Source of the DNA: Takifugu bimaculatus
Taxonomy: Eukaryota > Chordata > Actinopteri > Tetraodontiformes > Tetraodontidae
Length of the DNA: 64,000 nt
Direction: 5' to 3'
NCBI GenBank assembly: GCA_004026145.2
Contig: CP034983.1
Coordinates: forward strand, 14,197,488 to 14,261,487
The notes beneath the pieces were generated by a model. That model saw only the letters and a list, made by a program, of their open reading frames with translations. It did not search any database and was not told where the DNA came from. Below, piece by piece: positions 1-14,060 of the stretch (the first letter of the stretch is position 1; every line of letters begins with the position of its first letter). The position numbers and the translations under genes were made by a program.

Positions 1-3000
1 GTGCCGCCGTGACATCACCCAATGCGTGTGAATTCCCAAACAGCACCTGGAGGCGGTAGCGGATGCGTCATGACAACAGAGAGGATGTTTCGCACGTTTC
101 CTGGGAAGGCGAGGTGCCTGCTGGACAAGAGGGGCCATTGTCGAATCGCCAGCAGAGTTTCTGCAGGCCTAAATGGGAGGGAGGGGCTGGGTGGATGTGT
201 GGGTGGAAGGGACTGAGCAGAGAGGGGAGACATGCTTGGGCGCTTGTCCAAAAGGCACTCCCATTGATGATGTGGAATGGGAAAGAAAGCTTTTTACACT
301 ACACATAAAGTCATCATTTTAACATCAAACTGTTTATCCTCCTCGGGATTCTGGCCAAATCCCTCGCAGCTGCGCATCCATCTATCAGTTATTTTTAGTT
401 TTGCGTGTTCAAATATTTGCTTGGCAAAACCTCCCGTTTTGTACAAATGTTTATAGGGAACCACCGAATGTCATTGCGGCGCTTATTGTTTCATCTTCGG
501 CTCGTTAGACGTTTTTAGGGAGGCAGCTGCGAAGGAGAAACCTTCAAATTAGTGAAATTTACGTCCCAAACACGTCAGCTTCTAGACCAAACACGGCTTA
601 TCATCAGCCTGCTCACAGATCATCTGTTGTATGTGCGTAAAGAGCAGGACACACCCATGCCGGGTGATCCAATGGCTCTAAAGCAACGCTATGGGTCGCC
701 TGCATGGCTGCTTTTCTTATCAGGGTATTATGCAAGTGTCAGCAGTCAGAAGAGAGAGAAAAAATCCGCCCAAGTATGCAAGGAGGGGGTCATTTTCAGC
801 AAGCAGTGTGGAGCAATTATGCAAAAGCGGCGCTCTCTGACGTAGGTTTTTAAAAAGACATCAAAGTCAAGGACAGGAGCTTCATTCCTCTACATGCACA
901 CATGCAGGTTTACTAGGACGGCTGGAGTCAGATATTATTGGTTACTGTGCACATAAGATGAATAACTCACCCTGTAGTAGGTCAGAGCTGCTCATACACA
1001 ACAAGCAAAACTGCTTTTTCACATCTTTGACCACAGGCATATTTCAGATTAGTGACCCAGTGGGAGACATTTGTGGAAATGCCATTCACAGCTGCTAATA
1101 TCGCCACACTTCCTGATGTAATAACTTAGCTGGACAACAAGTGTGTTTGGCACGCTGCTCCAGCGTGAGGAAACGCGCACGGGTTTGCCTTCTCTTATTT
1201 TTTATTTTTTGCCATCTCTCCCAAACTACCCTCTGCACGTAAGGGAAAAAAAGGAAAACAAAGCTGCGAGGCATCCTCGAGGGAGTGCAGGGCGCCAGCT
1301 AAGCAAAGTCTTTTTAATTAGAATCTGCAGTGAGGCAGAAGAGCAGGAAAGGGATAGAGGAGGAGGCAGCGGTGTCAGAACTGGGTCATTGTCTCTTGAC
1401 TGCAGTCTACCTGACACATTGATTTGTTAATCCTGTTCAACGGGCAGAAACAATGGCGAGAGGTTAATCCCGGCAAGGGGACGGCTTGTAGTCAATCTGG
1501 AGCTTCTCAGCCTGCTCATTCCCCGAACAAGGCCAAGAGAGCAAGGAGAAGGAAGAACAAGGGACCGAGGATTCTGGGGGGGGAGACAATTGTGCATTGA
1601 CTCATTTGCAAGAGGAGGAATGCAGGGAAAAGACAGCAGATAAAAGAATTCACAGGCAGCTCCCGGGGAAAAAGCAGTGCCTGCAACTGTCTCCTCCGAA
1701 TGGAGAATGGATGTGATCGGACAGCCGAGGCGGAGAGGGAAGCGCAGCGTGTTTTCTCCGCGCGCTAAATTATGCATCACTGTCATTCCATCAACCGCGC
1801 ACAGGCAGGCAGATAAAGAACGCAGCCGCCGAGGTGCTCCCCAGCCGGTTGTCACGGCATTGGGCAGATAAATCTCCAGCGGGGGGATTTGTCACCAGAA
1901 GCGCTACACAGCAAGTCAGATGCATAACTATGTCAGAGGAATGAGATTATTTTGGATCCTTTTGGCTGCGCACGGTTAATCAGACAGGATCCCAAATGAT
2001 CTTTATTTCAGCTTCTGAAGATGAATCCTGAGTTGTTTGACAACTGATTGAAAACTTTATAATTAAATGATGTTTACGAGTGGAAATTGGAGGTGAATAA
2101 TTACTAATCACCTAGATAAATGGGATTTCTGGCTGCCCCCCTTCTAATCCTAACGCCTTTAAAGGTCCAGGAGAATCCAGAAACGATCTGTGCAGCTGGG
2201 AACACGTGCAGAGGCAGCATCCAGTCTAGCGTGCCCCCTCTGCCCCCGTCTGCTCAACAGGACAAGTCAGAGTTGACTTTTCCCTGTTCCGCCACCTGTC
2301 TGGCCTATTTTGCCTCCGATAACCGTGTGGGTGGCAGCAACAAGTCCGGGTAAACTTAGCCGGCAGAGAGCATTGACATGACGTGCTGACAGCCCCGACG
2401 CAGTGTCTGAATGACTAACTGACTGAGTCAAGTGCTCGTAAAATGTGATAATGATGAGCCTGGGAGTCTTCCTGCCTGTGTGCGGGCGTGTGTGGACAGG
2501 CCTCGCGTCCCTCCAGGCCCCTAGGTATTGTTCTTCTCACCTCCCTCTCTGTCACTATAAACGCCGGAGCTAATTGATCAAAGCTGCGAGGTGACGGCGG
2601 CGCTGGATTTCAGCACACTTGCATGCTGGGAGGACGCAGCAGCTGAGCCGGTGCACAGAAGCGCTCCGCCTGCTGGAGGAGCTGCCGTTTTCCTCCTGCC
2701 TGATCCTTGTTGTCCTCAGTCGGGACCCGGAGCCGGCCGTGACGACACCTCTGAAACATCCTGCCCCTCCGACTTGACCCGCGTGCACGCTAGCTGTAAA
2801 AGCAGAGGTAGCGGGAAGATGGGAGGGAGGACCGTCGAAAACAAATAAATAATGTCATGTCTCCCAGCCGCAGGAATTCCATCCTGGCAGGGCTGCTCGT
2901 TCCCGTAGTGGGAAAGAAACACAAGCTCTATCCAACCCAGATGTGTTTTCTACCACTAACCACTGGAAAATCTTACTCCCACAAGGCAGCTGAGCTACCT

Positions 3001-3270
3001 CCACGCAGCCACACCTGGCAGGGTATTAGCTTGCACGTGTGGCCGATGCACGCTCGGCTGTCATTAATCTGTAAAGCAGGCTGGGCGATGGCCTGCAGGT
3101 CAGAGAGTCTCTTCTCTTACTGATTTACTGGGAAAGGAGGGTTTTACGCGCTACTGGCGAGAATCTGTGCAGGGACAGACCTGAACTGTGACCAGTTCCA
3201 AACAAAGGCAGAGTTGAGCAACTCCAAAGTTAAGAATTCCTTTGCAATATTGCAGCATGTATCCTCTCTC

Positions 3271-3302
3271 TATATATGTGTGCATGTGTGTGTGTGTGTG
3301 TG
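3271..3302. repeat. (TG)n microsatellite
   Basis: Interrupted TA/TG tract. Several short ORFs here are simply read through it. Confidence 0.9.
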
Positions 3303-3419
3303 GAGGAAGGGAGGACGTGGCTGCAGGTTCAGGGGTCAAGCTCCAGTCTGGGACACTTGCAGCATGGAATGCTGGGAGAAGACAAAGCAGATGGGAGCTC
3401 CCTGCTGCTGTGTGGCAGA

Positions 3420-3422
<3 letters not shown>

Positions 3423-3455
<33 letters not shown>
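3423..3455. repeat. (TC)16 microsatellite
   Basis: Uninterrupted TC dinucleotides. Confidence 0.95.
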
Positions 3456-3458
<3 letters not shown>

Positions 3459-4099
3459 GCACACACTCGCTCACCCTCCCTTCACCCATCTCTGAGCACA
3501 AAGTGTGGGGGCCATCCTGCGTGACCAAAATGAAGCAGGCAAAGACAACCTTGTCTGAACCCGGCACGACTTACATAGAGGCGCACATGAAAGCGAGGGA
3601 GCCTCTCAAGGTTGTGAAACGTCCCCTGCACAGCGCAGGAAGTGGCGGTCCGGTTAATCTGTCCGACAGCTGCACTCACCACAAGGTTAGCTGTGGATCA
3701 TTTGATTAGGATGTGATGGGACTTTTATTCATTTAATTTGCTATTTATGCTTATTTTTCAAGTCAAATCAGCAAAATTGGCTCACAAGAATGAAGATAAT
3801 TGGTTATAAATTGTAAGACTTAATAGGAATAACATATCACAGAAGTATAGATAAAGAGTTATTTGACTGCACATTCCAGGGAAATGGATAGCACATGGAT
3901 TTCACGACATCAAGTGCTATATTCCTTTCCTGTAAACAAAGGATCATTCAGTTCTCTGTAGCCTGATTCCAGAAAACATGATTCTAAAAAATATCCGGAT
4001 GAGGTCGCGCTAGAGGCGCCTGCGTTCCCTCAGAGGCTCCATCAACAGCAAGAAAAGAAAGAAACCTCGGATTATGGCTCATTTTCGCGTTCGAACGCA

Positions 4100-4420
4100 T
4101 TAATATCGGCTTCAAATGAGGCACTCGCGCCGCATTTACGCGCTAACGGAGATGACATGCGGAGAAAATAATACAAATCCCAACAATGGAAGCGCGCACA
4201 CCTGGTTCACCGGCGTCTGCGCGCTCAATTGATCATCATAGGAAAAAAGAAGCTGTACGTGGAACGATCGGGGCCATGTTCCACAGCTCTCGATCGCCAT
4301 GATTAATGCAAATTGGAATGACAGCAGCCCTGTCAGCTGTGCTCACATGCACTGCCTTCAGGAGTCGCTCGAGTTACAAGAGGCGCACCAGCACCGCGGA
4401 GGTGAGAGAGAAGAACTCCA
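4100..4420. promoter_or_regulatory. candidate conserved non-coding element
   Basis: Mixed-composition, non-repetitive sequence with an octamer (ATGCAAAT at about 4307), homeodomain-type TTAATG and TGATCATCA words, and CpGs kept in an AT-balanced context. This is the style of developmental enhancers. Conservation cannot be tested here. Confidence 0.3.
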
Positions 4421-4929
4421 CACGGACTGAATACACAAAGCCGACTTCATCAACACTTTGCACAAACGAATCCACAACAGAATGGGTGAAAAAATTAAAC
4501 CCAAACACGCCGATAGATTTAAAACTCCGCGCTGACAGCGACGGCCGAGCTGGGAAGTTTCCGCAGAGCACCATTAATCAGTGATTGATATCTAAATCAA
4601 TAGTGGATGAGCCGGATTGGGAGAATCTCGCCTGAAGCGACAAGTTGCGTTATTTTATTTCCCTGATCCTTCTGGTTAACCCTCGCGCAAAAGTGATTGG
4701 CACAAACTCGTTGGCAATAATTTCAATAAAGTTAAAAAAAGGAGAGTAAATATAAAGTGATTATTTTAAAGTAAACGACACTTGATCGCCTCGCACAATC
4801 ACGCACATATCACACGATTTTAAACACAAAGGAGAGGAAAATAAAGTATGATTATACCCCCCCTCCTCCTCTGAGGTTAAATACCCCAATAACCCCGACA
4901 GCAAACTCTCCAGCCTGCTTCGTACTCAC

Positions 4930-5290
4930 CACCAATTCCAGTATCCGATCACCATTAGGGACGAAATAACGCTGGGTGACAGCCGCAGATCACAGTGGAG
5001 GTAATCCGAATAAAACACGGCTTCTGTGCCCCCCCACCCTCGCGGAGCGTACAGTAGCTCCTCGGTGCTATTGTCTGGCTCTCCGGGCGCACGGAGCCTC
5101 CGTACCAGCTGAAGCGCTTCCCTTGTCTGTGCAGACTACCGAGAAGCGCAGCCTTTTTCGTCAGTGGAAAACTCCCTCCTGGCGTCTGACGCAGGCGGTG
5201 ACACAGGGAGGCTGCCCACGCTGCTTCCTGTCTAATGTGACTCTACCCGCCGTGGACAGGAGGGACACGCTCCTTTGGCTGAAATCCTGC
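4930..5290 (-). other. possible 5' exon and promoter region of an unidentified minus-strand gene
   Basis: On the minus strand an ATG at 4955-4953 opens MVIGYWNW and reaches a consensus donor, GGTG|GTGAGT, at 4930. Upstream sequence (to about 5,300 and beyond) is CpG-richer than its surroundings. A second frame through the same stretch (RYFVPNGDRILELV) is also open to the donor, but has no start codon after an upstream stop. I do not recognise either peptide. No downstream exon can be identified in 1-4,900. It may be an untranslated or chance exon. Confidence 0.2.
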
Positions 5291-5690
5291 TGACCACAGA
5301 CAGAAAGCCAGTCGGATGTTAACTCTCAGTTCGCGAAAACCGAAATTAATTGTGGGAGGAGCGGCCGAACAGCTGATTTCCAGTCAACAGGAAAACGCTG
5401 TCGGAACACTATAAAATTATGACTCAGGTGAATTTGACGCGGAACACGCATCTGTTAGAATCAATCTGACTTAAAAAAAAAAAAAGCACTTGGAGAAACT
5501 CCAAGCAGTCAGTTTTCCAAATATCGTGACAACGTATACAGGCATTAGTGATAAAAGGTTACACAACATAAAAGGTTTCTAATAGGTCTCTTTGGCAGAT
5601 CAAAGGTCATAGTCACCAAAAGCCATTGTTCCTTGGCCCAGTATTTCCTGAAAGTTTAATTAAAACCTGTACATGTTATTTAGCTCACAA

Positions 5691-5763
5691 CAGACAGCCA
5701 GACACACAGACAGCCAGGCAGACAGCCAGACAGACACACAGACAGACAGACAGCCAGACAGAA
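5691..5763. repeat. (CAGA)n/(CAGC)n tetranucleotide repeat
   Basis: Degenerate cagacagccagacaca-type units over about 73 bases. Confidence 0.9.
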
Positions 5764-8193
5764 ACGATGTCTGTCACATAACCTCCAAGGCAGATGCTAA
5801 TATATTTGGCCAATCCACCGTAACCCTGGTCCCTTGAGCTACGCCCCCATGCTACATGCTATCATGCTAGTGGCTCAAACGTGTCTTGAAAATAAGCTTC
5901 CGGTTCATATATTAATAGCAGGAGGGATATATTGGAATCTAAAATGGAGTCTAGTTGCATTGGTTCTAAAAGTTGCTGATCTTCAAAGAGGGAAAAGTGC
6001 TCCTTTGTGTCAGCTGTCAGTGAACGATTTACTCGTGACCTCCATGCGTCTCCGCACCAGCGGAGGTTTTGTGATCGCAGATTGAATCCATCTTTTCTCC
6101 AAAAGCAGCTGCGTGGCTGCCTTTGCTGACCTCCTCTCAGGTTGTTACATTTGTTACTTCCACAGCATCACAACGTCACTCTCAGCTGGACCTGGTATCA
6201 ATATGGGTACTGATCGTCGATACAGCTATCTGTCGCTAGTTTCTTGTTCTACCGCACAGGCAAAAGGGGAAAATCAAGGTGAATGACAGCGAAAATGGTG
6301 CCGCCTCTTTCAACTAATCAGCAAGAAGTTACACGCAATGTGCACATTTGCAAAATTCGCCAATTCCCTGAAATGTGGCTCCAGAACCATAAATTAACTT
6401 TTAATCAAGGCTGCATGACCGTGATGATGAGCATGCTAGATGATGGCGATTAGACCCCGTCATGCAACCTTTCTGCAGCGAAAGATGAATGAAATTGCTG
6501 CTGATTAACACCTCCAGGACTGTAGGGATAGCGAAACCAGACCATCCAGTCTTTGATTAGATAAATACAAGTCGGAGACAGCCTCTGAGAATGCCGTTTT
6601 GCTTGTTTTTGTACAGTTTCTCAACACTGGTTTTGTGTGTCTCTTTGTGTGTGTGTGTGTGTACATTGCTAAAAAGGGGGAAAAGTAGGCCAAAATACAG
6701 TGGGTAACTCCTAAGCTGAAAGATAAGGTTTTAAAGGTCAAAAGGAAGTTGAAAACACATCAGGTTTGTCTTTAAAAAACATGCTGGGTAAAGTTCTCAC
6801 AGATAAAAGAAGTGTGCATTCGTGTTCCGGAGGAGAGCTACCAGAGAAACCGAGGAAGGACGTGTGAATGGCGGCGACGAGTAAAAAGTAGCGATTTTGT
6901 CGTTTACTCTGTCGGAGCGCTAGATGATGTTTGAACGGAGGGACAATTTTTGGGAGATTTTATTTAAAATAAATTCTCTTACTTAAGTTCATAAATTTCC
7001 ATTGAGACCAAGAGGAAATACCCTCGATGTGGCACTTTCTTGATACCCGTTGAGGACTATCAATTCCTTTTTTTGATAAACAGAGAAGCATTCTGGAGAA
7101 CAGTGGGCTCACACATGTTTACCCTCTTTCCTAAGATGTGCATGTGTGTGTGAATGTTAGCTGGGGGAAGGGGGGGTGGGGGGGTGGGGTGGTAACCCTT
7201 AGTGCCAAAGCCACTGAATCAGACTGAATACATTATGGCCACTTTCTTTAAAAGTGTGCCAGAGAGTTCACGGATGAAGACGCCCCTCCAAGAACACAAT
7301 AATGGGCTTCAATTCTTTCCATCTGCAGATGGAGAGGGGCCTGTGACTGCACGTGCTGCGAGGAGCCGGATCAGTGATATTCCAATTTACTGCCATCAGA
7401 GGCTTCCCAAAAGTGCCCCAAGGTGAAGATCAGACCTGGGGTAAAAATGCCAAAACTCTCAATAGATTGGCGTGGTCAGACTGAAAGGTTCCCCAGCAGG
7501 AAAATGCCAGACTAGATTGTCCGGAAAAACCTGGAAATGAGTAGAAGATGCAGAGAAATGTTCAGATGAGACGCCCTTGTAATGTTGTGTTGCTGTTCAG
7601 ACCCAGGCGAGGGAGGGGGGTTCTGATTGATGGCCCCAGCTGTCCCAGAGGAGAGGAACACAGGCAGACAGCTGGCCACCTGTAGCCCCAGACGCAACCG
7701 TGATGGAGGCGCGTGGCATTGTGTTTCACAGAGGAGGGCAGAGTGCAGCACAGGGTTCAGGACACTGTTCATCACAGCCAGGAAAACAAGCGAGAGGCTC
7801 CAAACAGTCCTCCAGGAAAGAGTCTTTGCGTAAATAAGGTTAATTTTCCAGATTTTTGTTATTTTTTTGGGTTTCCTTTCCCCTCAGTTGCCGCGTAACT
7901 GCTGCCGCCTCGGTTTGGGGGCCGAGATTGCCCCGGGACACAACATCACCGGCATAAACACTGTTTTGACACAAGCTACATGAGAGAGGAAAACAGAAGA
8001 GATGAGCTCACTGAGGCACAGGAATTAATCCAGGAGCAAGAGGGAAAGAAGGGAAAAAAGATCACCCTCCCCCTCTCAAAGCAAAGTAGCCAATCAGGGT
8101 TCAGGGTAGCTGCTTTACTTGGAGACCGAAGAATCTGTGTGTAGTGATATGACATCATCAGCTGCCCATTAAAGGAGAGGTCAGTTTTTTCCT

Positions 8194-8207
8194 CCCCCCC
8201 CCCCCCC
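8194..8207. repeat. C14 homopolymer
   Basis: A run of 14 C. Its length is likely unreliable in the assembly. Confidence 0.9.
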
Positions 8208-11200
8208 TTAAGGATGTGACACATGAACAAAAGACCCTTTCAAGCACCCAACATTTTTGATCGGTCCTTATTTTAAATTTGCAGACAATTCTGTTCTCTA
8301 AAGGATAATGATGATAATTACAAACATGTGCAGGGGTCGGACCAAGGTGATAATGAGACGTTAGCGGTTCCGAGTTTGAGCGGTCCACAAAAAAATAAGT
8401 ACTTTTTTTTCTTTCTTTTTTTTTTGCTTCTTGCCTTTGTCGCCACCGCATTTAGAGAAGAAATGTTCAGTTTTCAATGCTCCCATTCATTCGTCTAACA
8501 ACAAGCGCTATGTTTGGGCTGCCCTGGCTGCTCGCGGCATGCCTGCGTGCTCTTACTGCTTCTTCGTGTCTTTGGCTTCAGGGGAAGAAACCAACACCAG
8601 CAGTTTGTGTGTTGTGTGCTTGGCGACGTCGCAGGGCCGTCTGACTAATGCACGCCGGATTGTCTCTCCCAGGACGGCCATGTTTTATTCATCAGCCTAT
8701 TGTGCTGTAGACTTCCCTCTGACATAATATTATTGATCCCCTCAAAGGGGATCAAAAGAATTGAATCACTTATGGAAACAACACATCTACCTTTATAGGG
8801 TGTTTTTAAGGGGAGTTGGAAGTTTACTATCAAATATTGTGCTGTTTTTCTTCGCTGCGGAAGTCAATTAATGATTTGACGACCGGAGAGCCTTTATTGT
8901 TATTATTAGTTTGTTATGTTGCTATTATAGCTCATTAGTTAAGGGGCAGAAAATAAACCAGCAGGAATTATCAAAAAACCTCTTTTTGTGATTAAAGGAT
9001 TAGGGACTTGAATTTTAATAGGAAAATAGCTATTTCTTTTTTCTTTTCTTTATTTTTAGAAATGAATAGGAAAACGCACAAGTTTTAGGCATTTCAAAAG
9101 ATGGTGAATTTACAATTCTCTAGAATTTAGACACAACTCATTGTGGGTCTGACTCTGGTAGCGGCACCTGGAGGATAGCTACATTAGATCAATTATTACA
9201 CTCTCCCAACTGTGAAGATCGCTCGCTGCGCAGCGACAACGTTCACAAGGATCTGTCAAACAAAGGAGGGAAGAAAACAGAGCGTGTGAGCCAGGTGTTG
9301 AAAAGATCTAACAGCCGAAGACACAGGTCTGGTTCCGCCAGCCGTTAATTCACACGGCTGAGTTCCATCCCGCTCTGAACGCAGCAGTTAGCCTCTATCT
9401 TCATCTTCGACTTTGCCACAAAGACTCCTAAGCTGCCGTCAAGCTTCGCTCGCTAGCCGTGAAAGTGTTGGAGGCAGGTCTCGGAGAATTTAAAGCTCTC
9501 CACGCCTCTTCTGCTAGCTCCCAGAAATCAATAGGTGCCGACCTATACGATCTAGAAGATATGGTCTGTGCGCGGAGATAGCGCCACACAACAGAAACGA
9601 AACTGCTCATCTGCTTATTTTCCTCTGACTGTAGCACTTCCTCTTTGAGGTGTTTACATGCGGCACACGTGCTTTAAAAGAAAGCCGAGCGCGCACATGC
9701 AGACCTGGTGTGATCCTCAGTAGCGTGAGCGTGCGAGGCGGCCAAGAAACTAGCTGATCATCTGTTAAACACATGTGTGACGGGGCTGCCTGTGGGAAAT
9801 TTGAGGCTGATTTTAATTTGACAGAGAAAATGGTGTTTTGGGGTCGTTTTTCTTTTTTTTTTTTCTTGAATGGGAGTCGAGGCGGCATCAGCACACGTTG
9901 GTCGTGTCACACTCTCTCTGAGTCAGGGAGAAGGAAACCACTCGTAGCCGCGTTTCCCGTCACAAATACAGAACTTCCTCTTTGTCCGTGTACTCTTTGT
10001 CTGTTGAGAAAATTTCAAAGCGTACAGTTCATCACAATGGTTGAATAGGTGCTGCTGGGAGTGGGAAAAACAGATACAATTCCAGCCCCAGCAAAGAACA
10101 ATAGTCATTAAGACCTTTAAACTTGTCACCCCAAACCTTTAAAAAAAGCCCCGATGCTTCTAGACAGTAAGTTTAATACATTTAATTATTTGTTTTCTCA
10201 TTAATTTTGCAGTTAGGACAGGAAGATGGGAGCATGGAGATGACGCAGCAGTTGGTTTGTTTATGGTATTTACACAACACAACTGAGCCGGGTGGTTTTG
10301 GATAACTAACTAGTGTTCCTCAAACAGCAGAGCTGTCACAGTAGGGACCGAGACTTGTCCTGTTTTTATTGCGTGAACTCGTCGTTGGCAACACTTCATA
10401 ACATTGTAATAACAGCAGCGTCTCCCTGTTATGGTTTGCGTCAGCAAATGTGGTCATAGCAAGAAGCTCCTGGCTGACTCAACAACCCAAAACCCATTTA
10501 CCATCAATGTTTTCAGGTGTTTTTATTACTGGGAATTTACTTACCTGGGGGAGGTTCTTCCTGGTAATTATTCTGGCTTGCGCTGCAAACTTCCGGAAGG
10601 TGATTTCAGATCAGCTTGTTGAGTTATTGGAGGATTTTCTTTTTAATTTATCAGAATCCTCATTAGTTTTTGAAGAAATAAAACACAGCGTGGTAGCTGG
10701 GGGTTGAGGCGAAGTTTGTTCAAGTGTCAAAATCCTGACTGCTACACACGTAGCAATGCAGCTATATCACACCTCTAATCCATCCAGGAATGCCGTTGCC
10801 ACCAGGACTCTCAAAAGTGATATTTCCAATTCCACTGATGCCAAGCTGAATTCAGGTGTGAAGCCACGGCGCTGTTGCCTTCCTGCCTGTCTTGTCTAAT
10901 ATGTTAGCGCACTTTTCTGATGTGACAGATTTTAAAAGGGTTTTTGCACCAACCAGCAGCTCCAGTGTTGTCACGTATGAAGGCGCTTCACATTTTGTTT
11001 TTGCCTAAATCTCAAGTTTCTGGCCTGGCTGCTCTTGGGGGGGGGGTTCTAACGAGTGGCATTTTTCTACTCGGATGGGGGATGAAGGACAATACGGCAC
11101 TGGCAATAGTGGGGGAACGACAGGAAGAAGCGGGTGGGGGTGGGGACGCGCAGCCCCTGACGCTGCTGGAATCAGAATCTCAGCATGCTGCTGTTACCAC

Positions 11201-11542
11201 GGCTACAGTGACATGCAGGCCAACCGCAGGTGCCAGACTGACAACAGCGAGGGCCAATTAGAGACCCTGGGTGAGGGGAGATAATGAAATTTATCCCCGG
11301 ACCTATGTGGGTTAACTAAATAAGTCCACAGTTGTTTAACAATGATTTGATTGTGTGGCCGGAAACCCCTTAAAGACCCCGGGACAGCCTTTATTGATTG
11401 ATAGACCGAGAAGACTTTTGACCCTCATATTGTTTTGTATAAACACTTCTTCCATTTCATAAGTCATCATTGATTCGCAGGCATCAGCCCACATTTCCTT
11501 CCTATAACGGTTGCTGTGGTCTGCCCAGGCTATTTTCACTCA

Positions 11543-11589
11543 CTCTCTCTCTCTCTCACACACACACACGCACGCACGCACGCACGCAT

Positions 11590-11632
<43 letters not shown>
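11543..11632. repeat. compound (CT)n(CA)n(CGCA)n(CA)n microsatellite
   Basis: Ninety bases of changing dinucleotide and tetranucleotide units. Confidence 0.95.
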
Positions 11633-11633
<1 letters not shown>

Positions 11634-12347
11634 ACAGGGTCAACCTCCGGGCTAGCCTGAGCAGAATGGCCTCAGAATGTGAGAAAGGGACAAGCAGCCG
11701 TGTTTACCGAACACTACTGTCCACACATCCGTTCCCACAATGGCCCCATTGAGGGTGGGCCCAGGTTAAAGCCTATTTAAAAGGCTTGTTTAACACTAAG
11801 AAGAGGGGCCGCATACCCAAACTGTAGGGAAGGGGTACATAAGGGGTGGGGAGAGGGATTCACAGCAGGCCCCCCTGACCCCCCTTTGCTATTTCTTCAA
11901 AGCTTAGCCCTGTTTTGCTGACGATTCCCTTTACACCCCCCCCCCTTTTCATTCACACATAAGTTCTGCTTTTTTAAAAACATGTTTTCTTGCATTTTTT
12001 TCCTCCCCGTACATGTGAGCGGGTACGTGCCACAGTCCAAGTTCACAGGAGGACAGGGGCCAACGGGAAGGGAGCGGAGGAAGAAAAAGGGTGGGAGTCG
12101 CTGTAAAAGTAGTTTCAAGAGGGGAAAAGCAGGATGGATGGGCAGAGGGGAGGAAAGAGAGAGCAAAAGGACAGCGAGGGAATATTTTTTCCCTCTGCTC
12201 GCCTTCCTTTCTTTTCTCCTCGTGTGAAGGACAAGCCTGGCGGGGCTGCGGTCTGGCCCAGCGATTGTGTACGGCGCCTCGCGGTGCCTCACACAGGAAC
12301 CCCATTAATCACTGGAGCAGGTCTCTCACTCCTGGACACAAAGACCT

Positions 12348-12388
12348 CACACACACACACTCACGCACACACACACACACACACACCC
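12348..12388. repeat. (CA)n microsatellite, interrupted
   Basis: CA units broken once by tcacg. Confidence 0.9.
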
Positions 12389-13599
12389 CACATGCCAGCA
12401 CACAAACAGAATGAGTACTTGCATGTTTGCCCGTGCGTGTAAAGCGGCGAGGAAAAACAAAACGCAAAAGGAGAGGATGGAGATTCCTGAGCGCTTTTTC
12501 GCAGAAGTACACGTAATTATTTCTAAAATGCTTTGGCAGCGCGCAGCAGAGAGGGCTGAGAGGAGGATGCCAAACGCTTTGGAGTCGCACCAACAGAGCA
12601 GTCTTGAATCAGTTTAGCGTTTGGTTCCTGCTGCACAGTTCAGAAGCAAGAATTAGGTGGAATTTCAGGCCTATTTAACAGCGCAAACAAGCGACACCAG
12701 CGTTGGGGAAACGCTCGATCTGGGCGCAACAGCGTGCAGGAGGTGCACGTTTTCCCCTATAAGTCAAGCAGGCGGTGTTTTCCAGGTCATTTGGTGGAGA
12801 AATCCCTTCAGCAATTCTATTTTCATCGGCTGCCTCAAGCGCGAGTCCATGTGTGCACAGTGCATCTATAGTGGGAGCTGGAGAAAGGACGCCACTGAGG
12901 TCATCCCCTATATTAGGATTACAGGCTCCTCTTACCCACCGCCCCTGCACTGCAAAAACAAATACCACCCACATGGGATTTGTCAACAAAATACCGTAAT
13001 CTTGGTTCTTGCCGTATGACCTGGTCATTTTTGACTGGAACCTGAACTTGCTCGCCATGATACAGCAACACACTCATCAGCAAGTCAGCGCCCTCATTTT
13101 CCTGATGGTCCGACTGCCTGAACAGCCGCAGAAATGGTTCTTCCCGGCCCGCGAAGGCGGCGTTATTTACCGCTGCGCATCCGCAAACAGAAAACAACGT
13201 CCGGGAAATTGGATCGATCGATTGATGGGGCAATCTGCAGGTGAAGGAGGGGGGAGGAGGAGTAGTGTGGAGTTATCTGGCACATGAAAGGAAAACAGCC
13301 AGTATAGGCGAGACACCCCCCCCCGCCCCCCAAGACTAATCCCAGCCCCAGCCGCTGTAATTTACTGCCCCATCTGTAACTAGCCATCAACAGGGAGGAG
13401 ATGAGGAAGAGCAGGGGAACGGCGGCGACCAGACGCAGGCGGAGGGTCAGTGGCTATATGAGGCACATAAACCCCCGTGTAATGAGCAATATTTGTGTAC
13501 CAGGAGGAAGGTCATGTGGCCGACAGGGAGAGGGAGTCAGACGCCACTGGGCTCCGTTTGACAGCGGCGCCGCCGAACGCGTCAAATTCATTTGTTCCA

Positions 13600-14060
13600 T
13601 CGATTTACAAATTTCAGCCAGTCACTTCTTAAGATTTTACAATGCGGCATTTATTCATTTATCAATGTTTTATCTCCATTTACTTAGTTAATCTCGCCAA
13701 GATAATAGAGTTAACGACGGTGCACTGTTTAATTCAATGAGCACAATTGTTATTAATCATGTCTTAGTGTTTTTTTTTAGACATGAATGAAATAATTTAT
13801 CGAGGATAATTGGAATTATTCTTTTTTATTCAGTGTTACTAAGTCAGCCAGCTCATCTATAATCCATTAGGATAACAAATATTTTAGGAGTCTGGTTTCA
13901 TCATTTGTAATATTCATAAATTGCTCTTTTTGCCAATTCTCCTACTGTTTTATGGCTCATTAAGGCCCTTTTTAGTAACTTTAGCCAAACAAATGTTCCA
14001 TTCATTACCTCCTCCCCCAGTTGCTGATTCACAAGAAAGAACAGATTTGAGATTATTTCA
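13600..14060. promoter_or_regulatory. candidate conserved non-coding element, homeodomain-rich
   Basis: A low-GC, non-repetitive block dense in ATTA/TAAT cores (for example ttattaatcatgtc and gttaatctcgcc). This makes it a plausible enhancer, but AT-rich chance sequence gives the same words. Confidence 0.25.

Larger units (their letters stand above)
1..4099. other. non-coding stretch, no gene seen
   Basis: Mostly unique sequence of mixed composition. ORFs are short, overlap on both strands and show no family motif. It holds the TG and TC microsatellites at 3.3-3.5 kb and no recognisable RNA gene. Confidence 0.6.
5300..11542. other. non-coding stretch, no gene seen
   Basis: It contains the CAGA repeat, an A13 run (about 5,472), a C14 run, a G-rich patch at 7,168-7,193, T runs near 8,403-8,423 and 9,848, and G9 at 11,040. 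A 10-bp stem with a 3-base loop at 8733-8755 is within chance expectation. No supported exon. Confidence 0.6.

Noticed and set aside
3242..3709. 155-codon ORF
   Set aside because: It is made of TG and TC microsatellite translation (poly-Cys/Val and poly-Ser/Leu).
8733..8755. 10-bp stem, 3-base loop (ttgatcccct/aggggatcaa)
   Set aside because: A hairpin of this size is expected a few times by chance in 64 kb, and no terminator-like role applies in a vertebrate genome.
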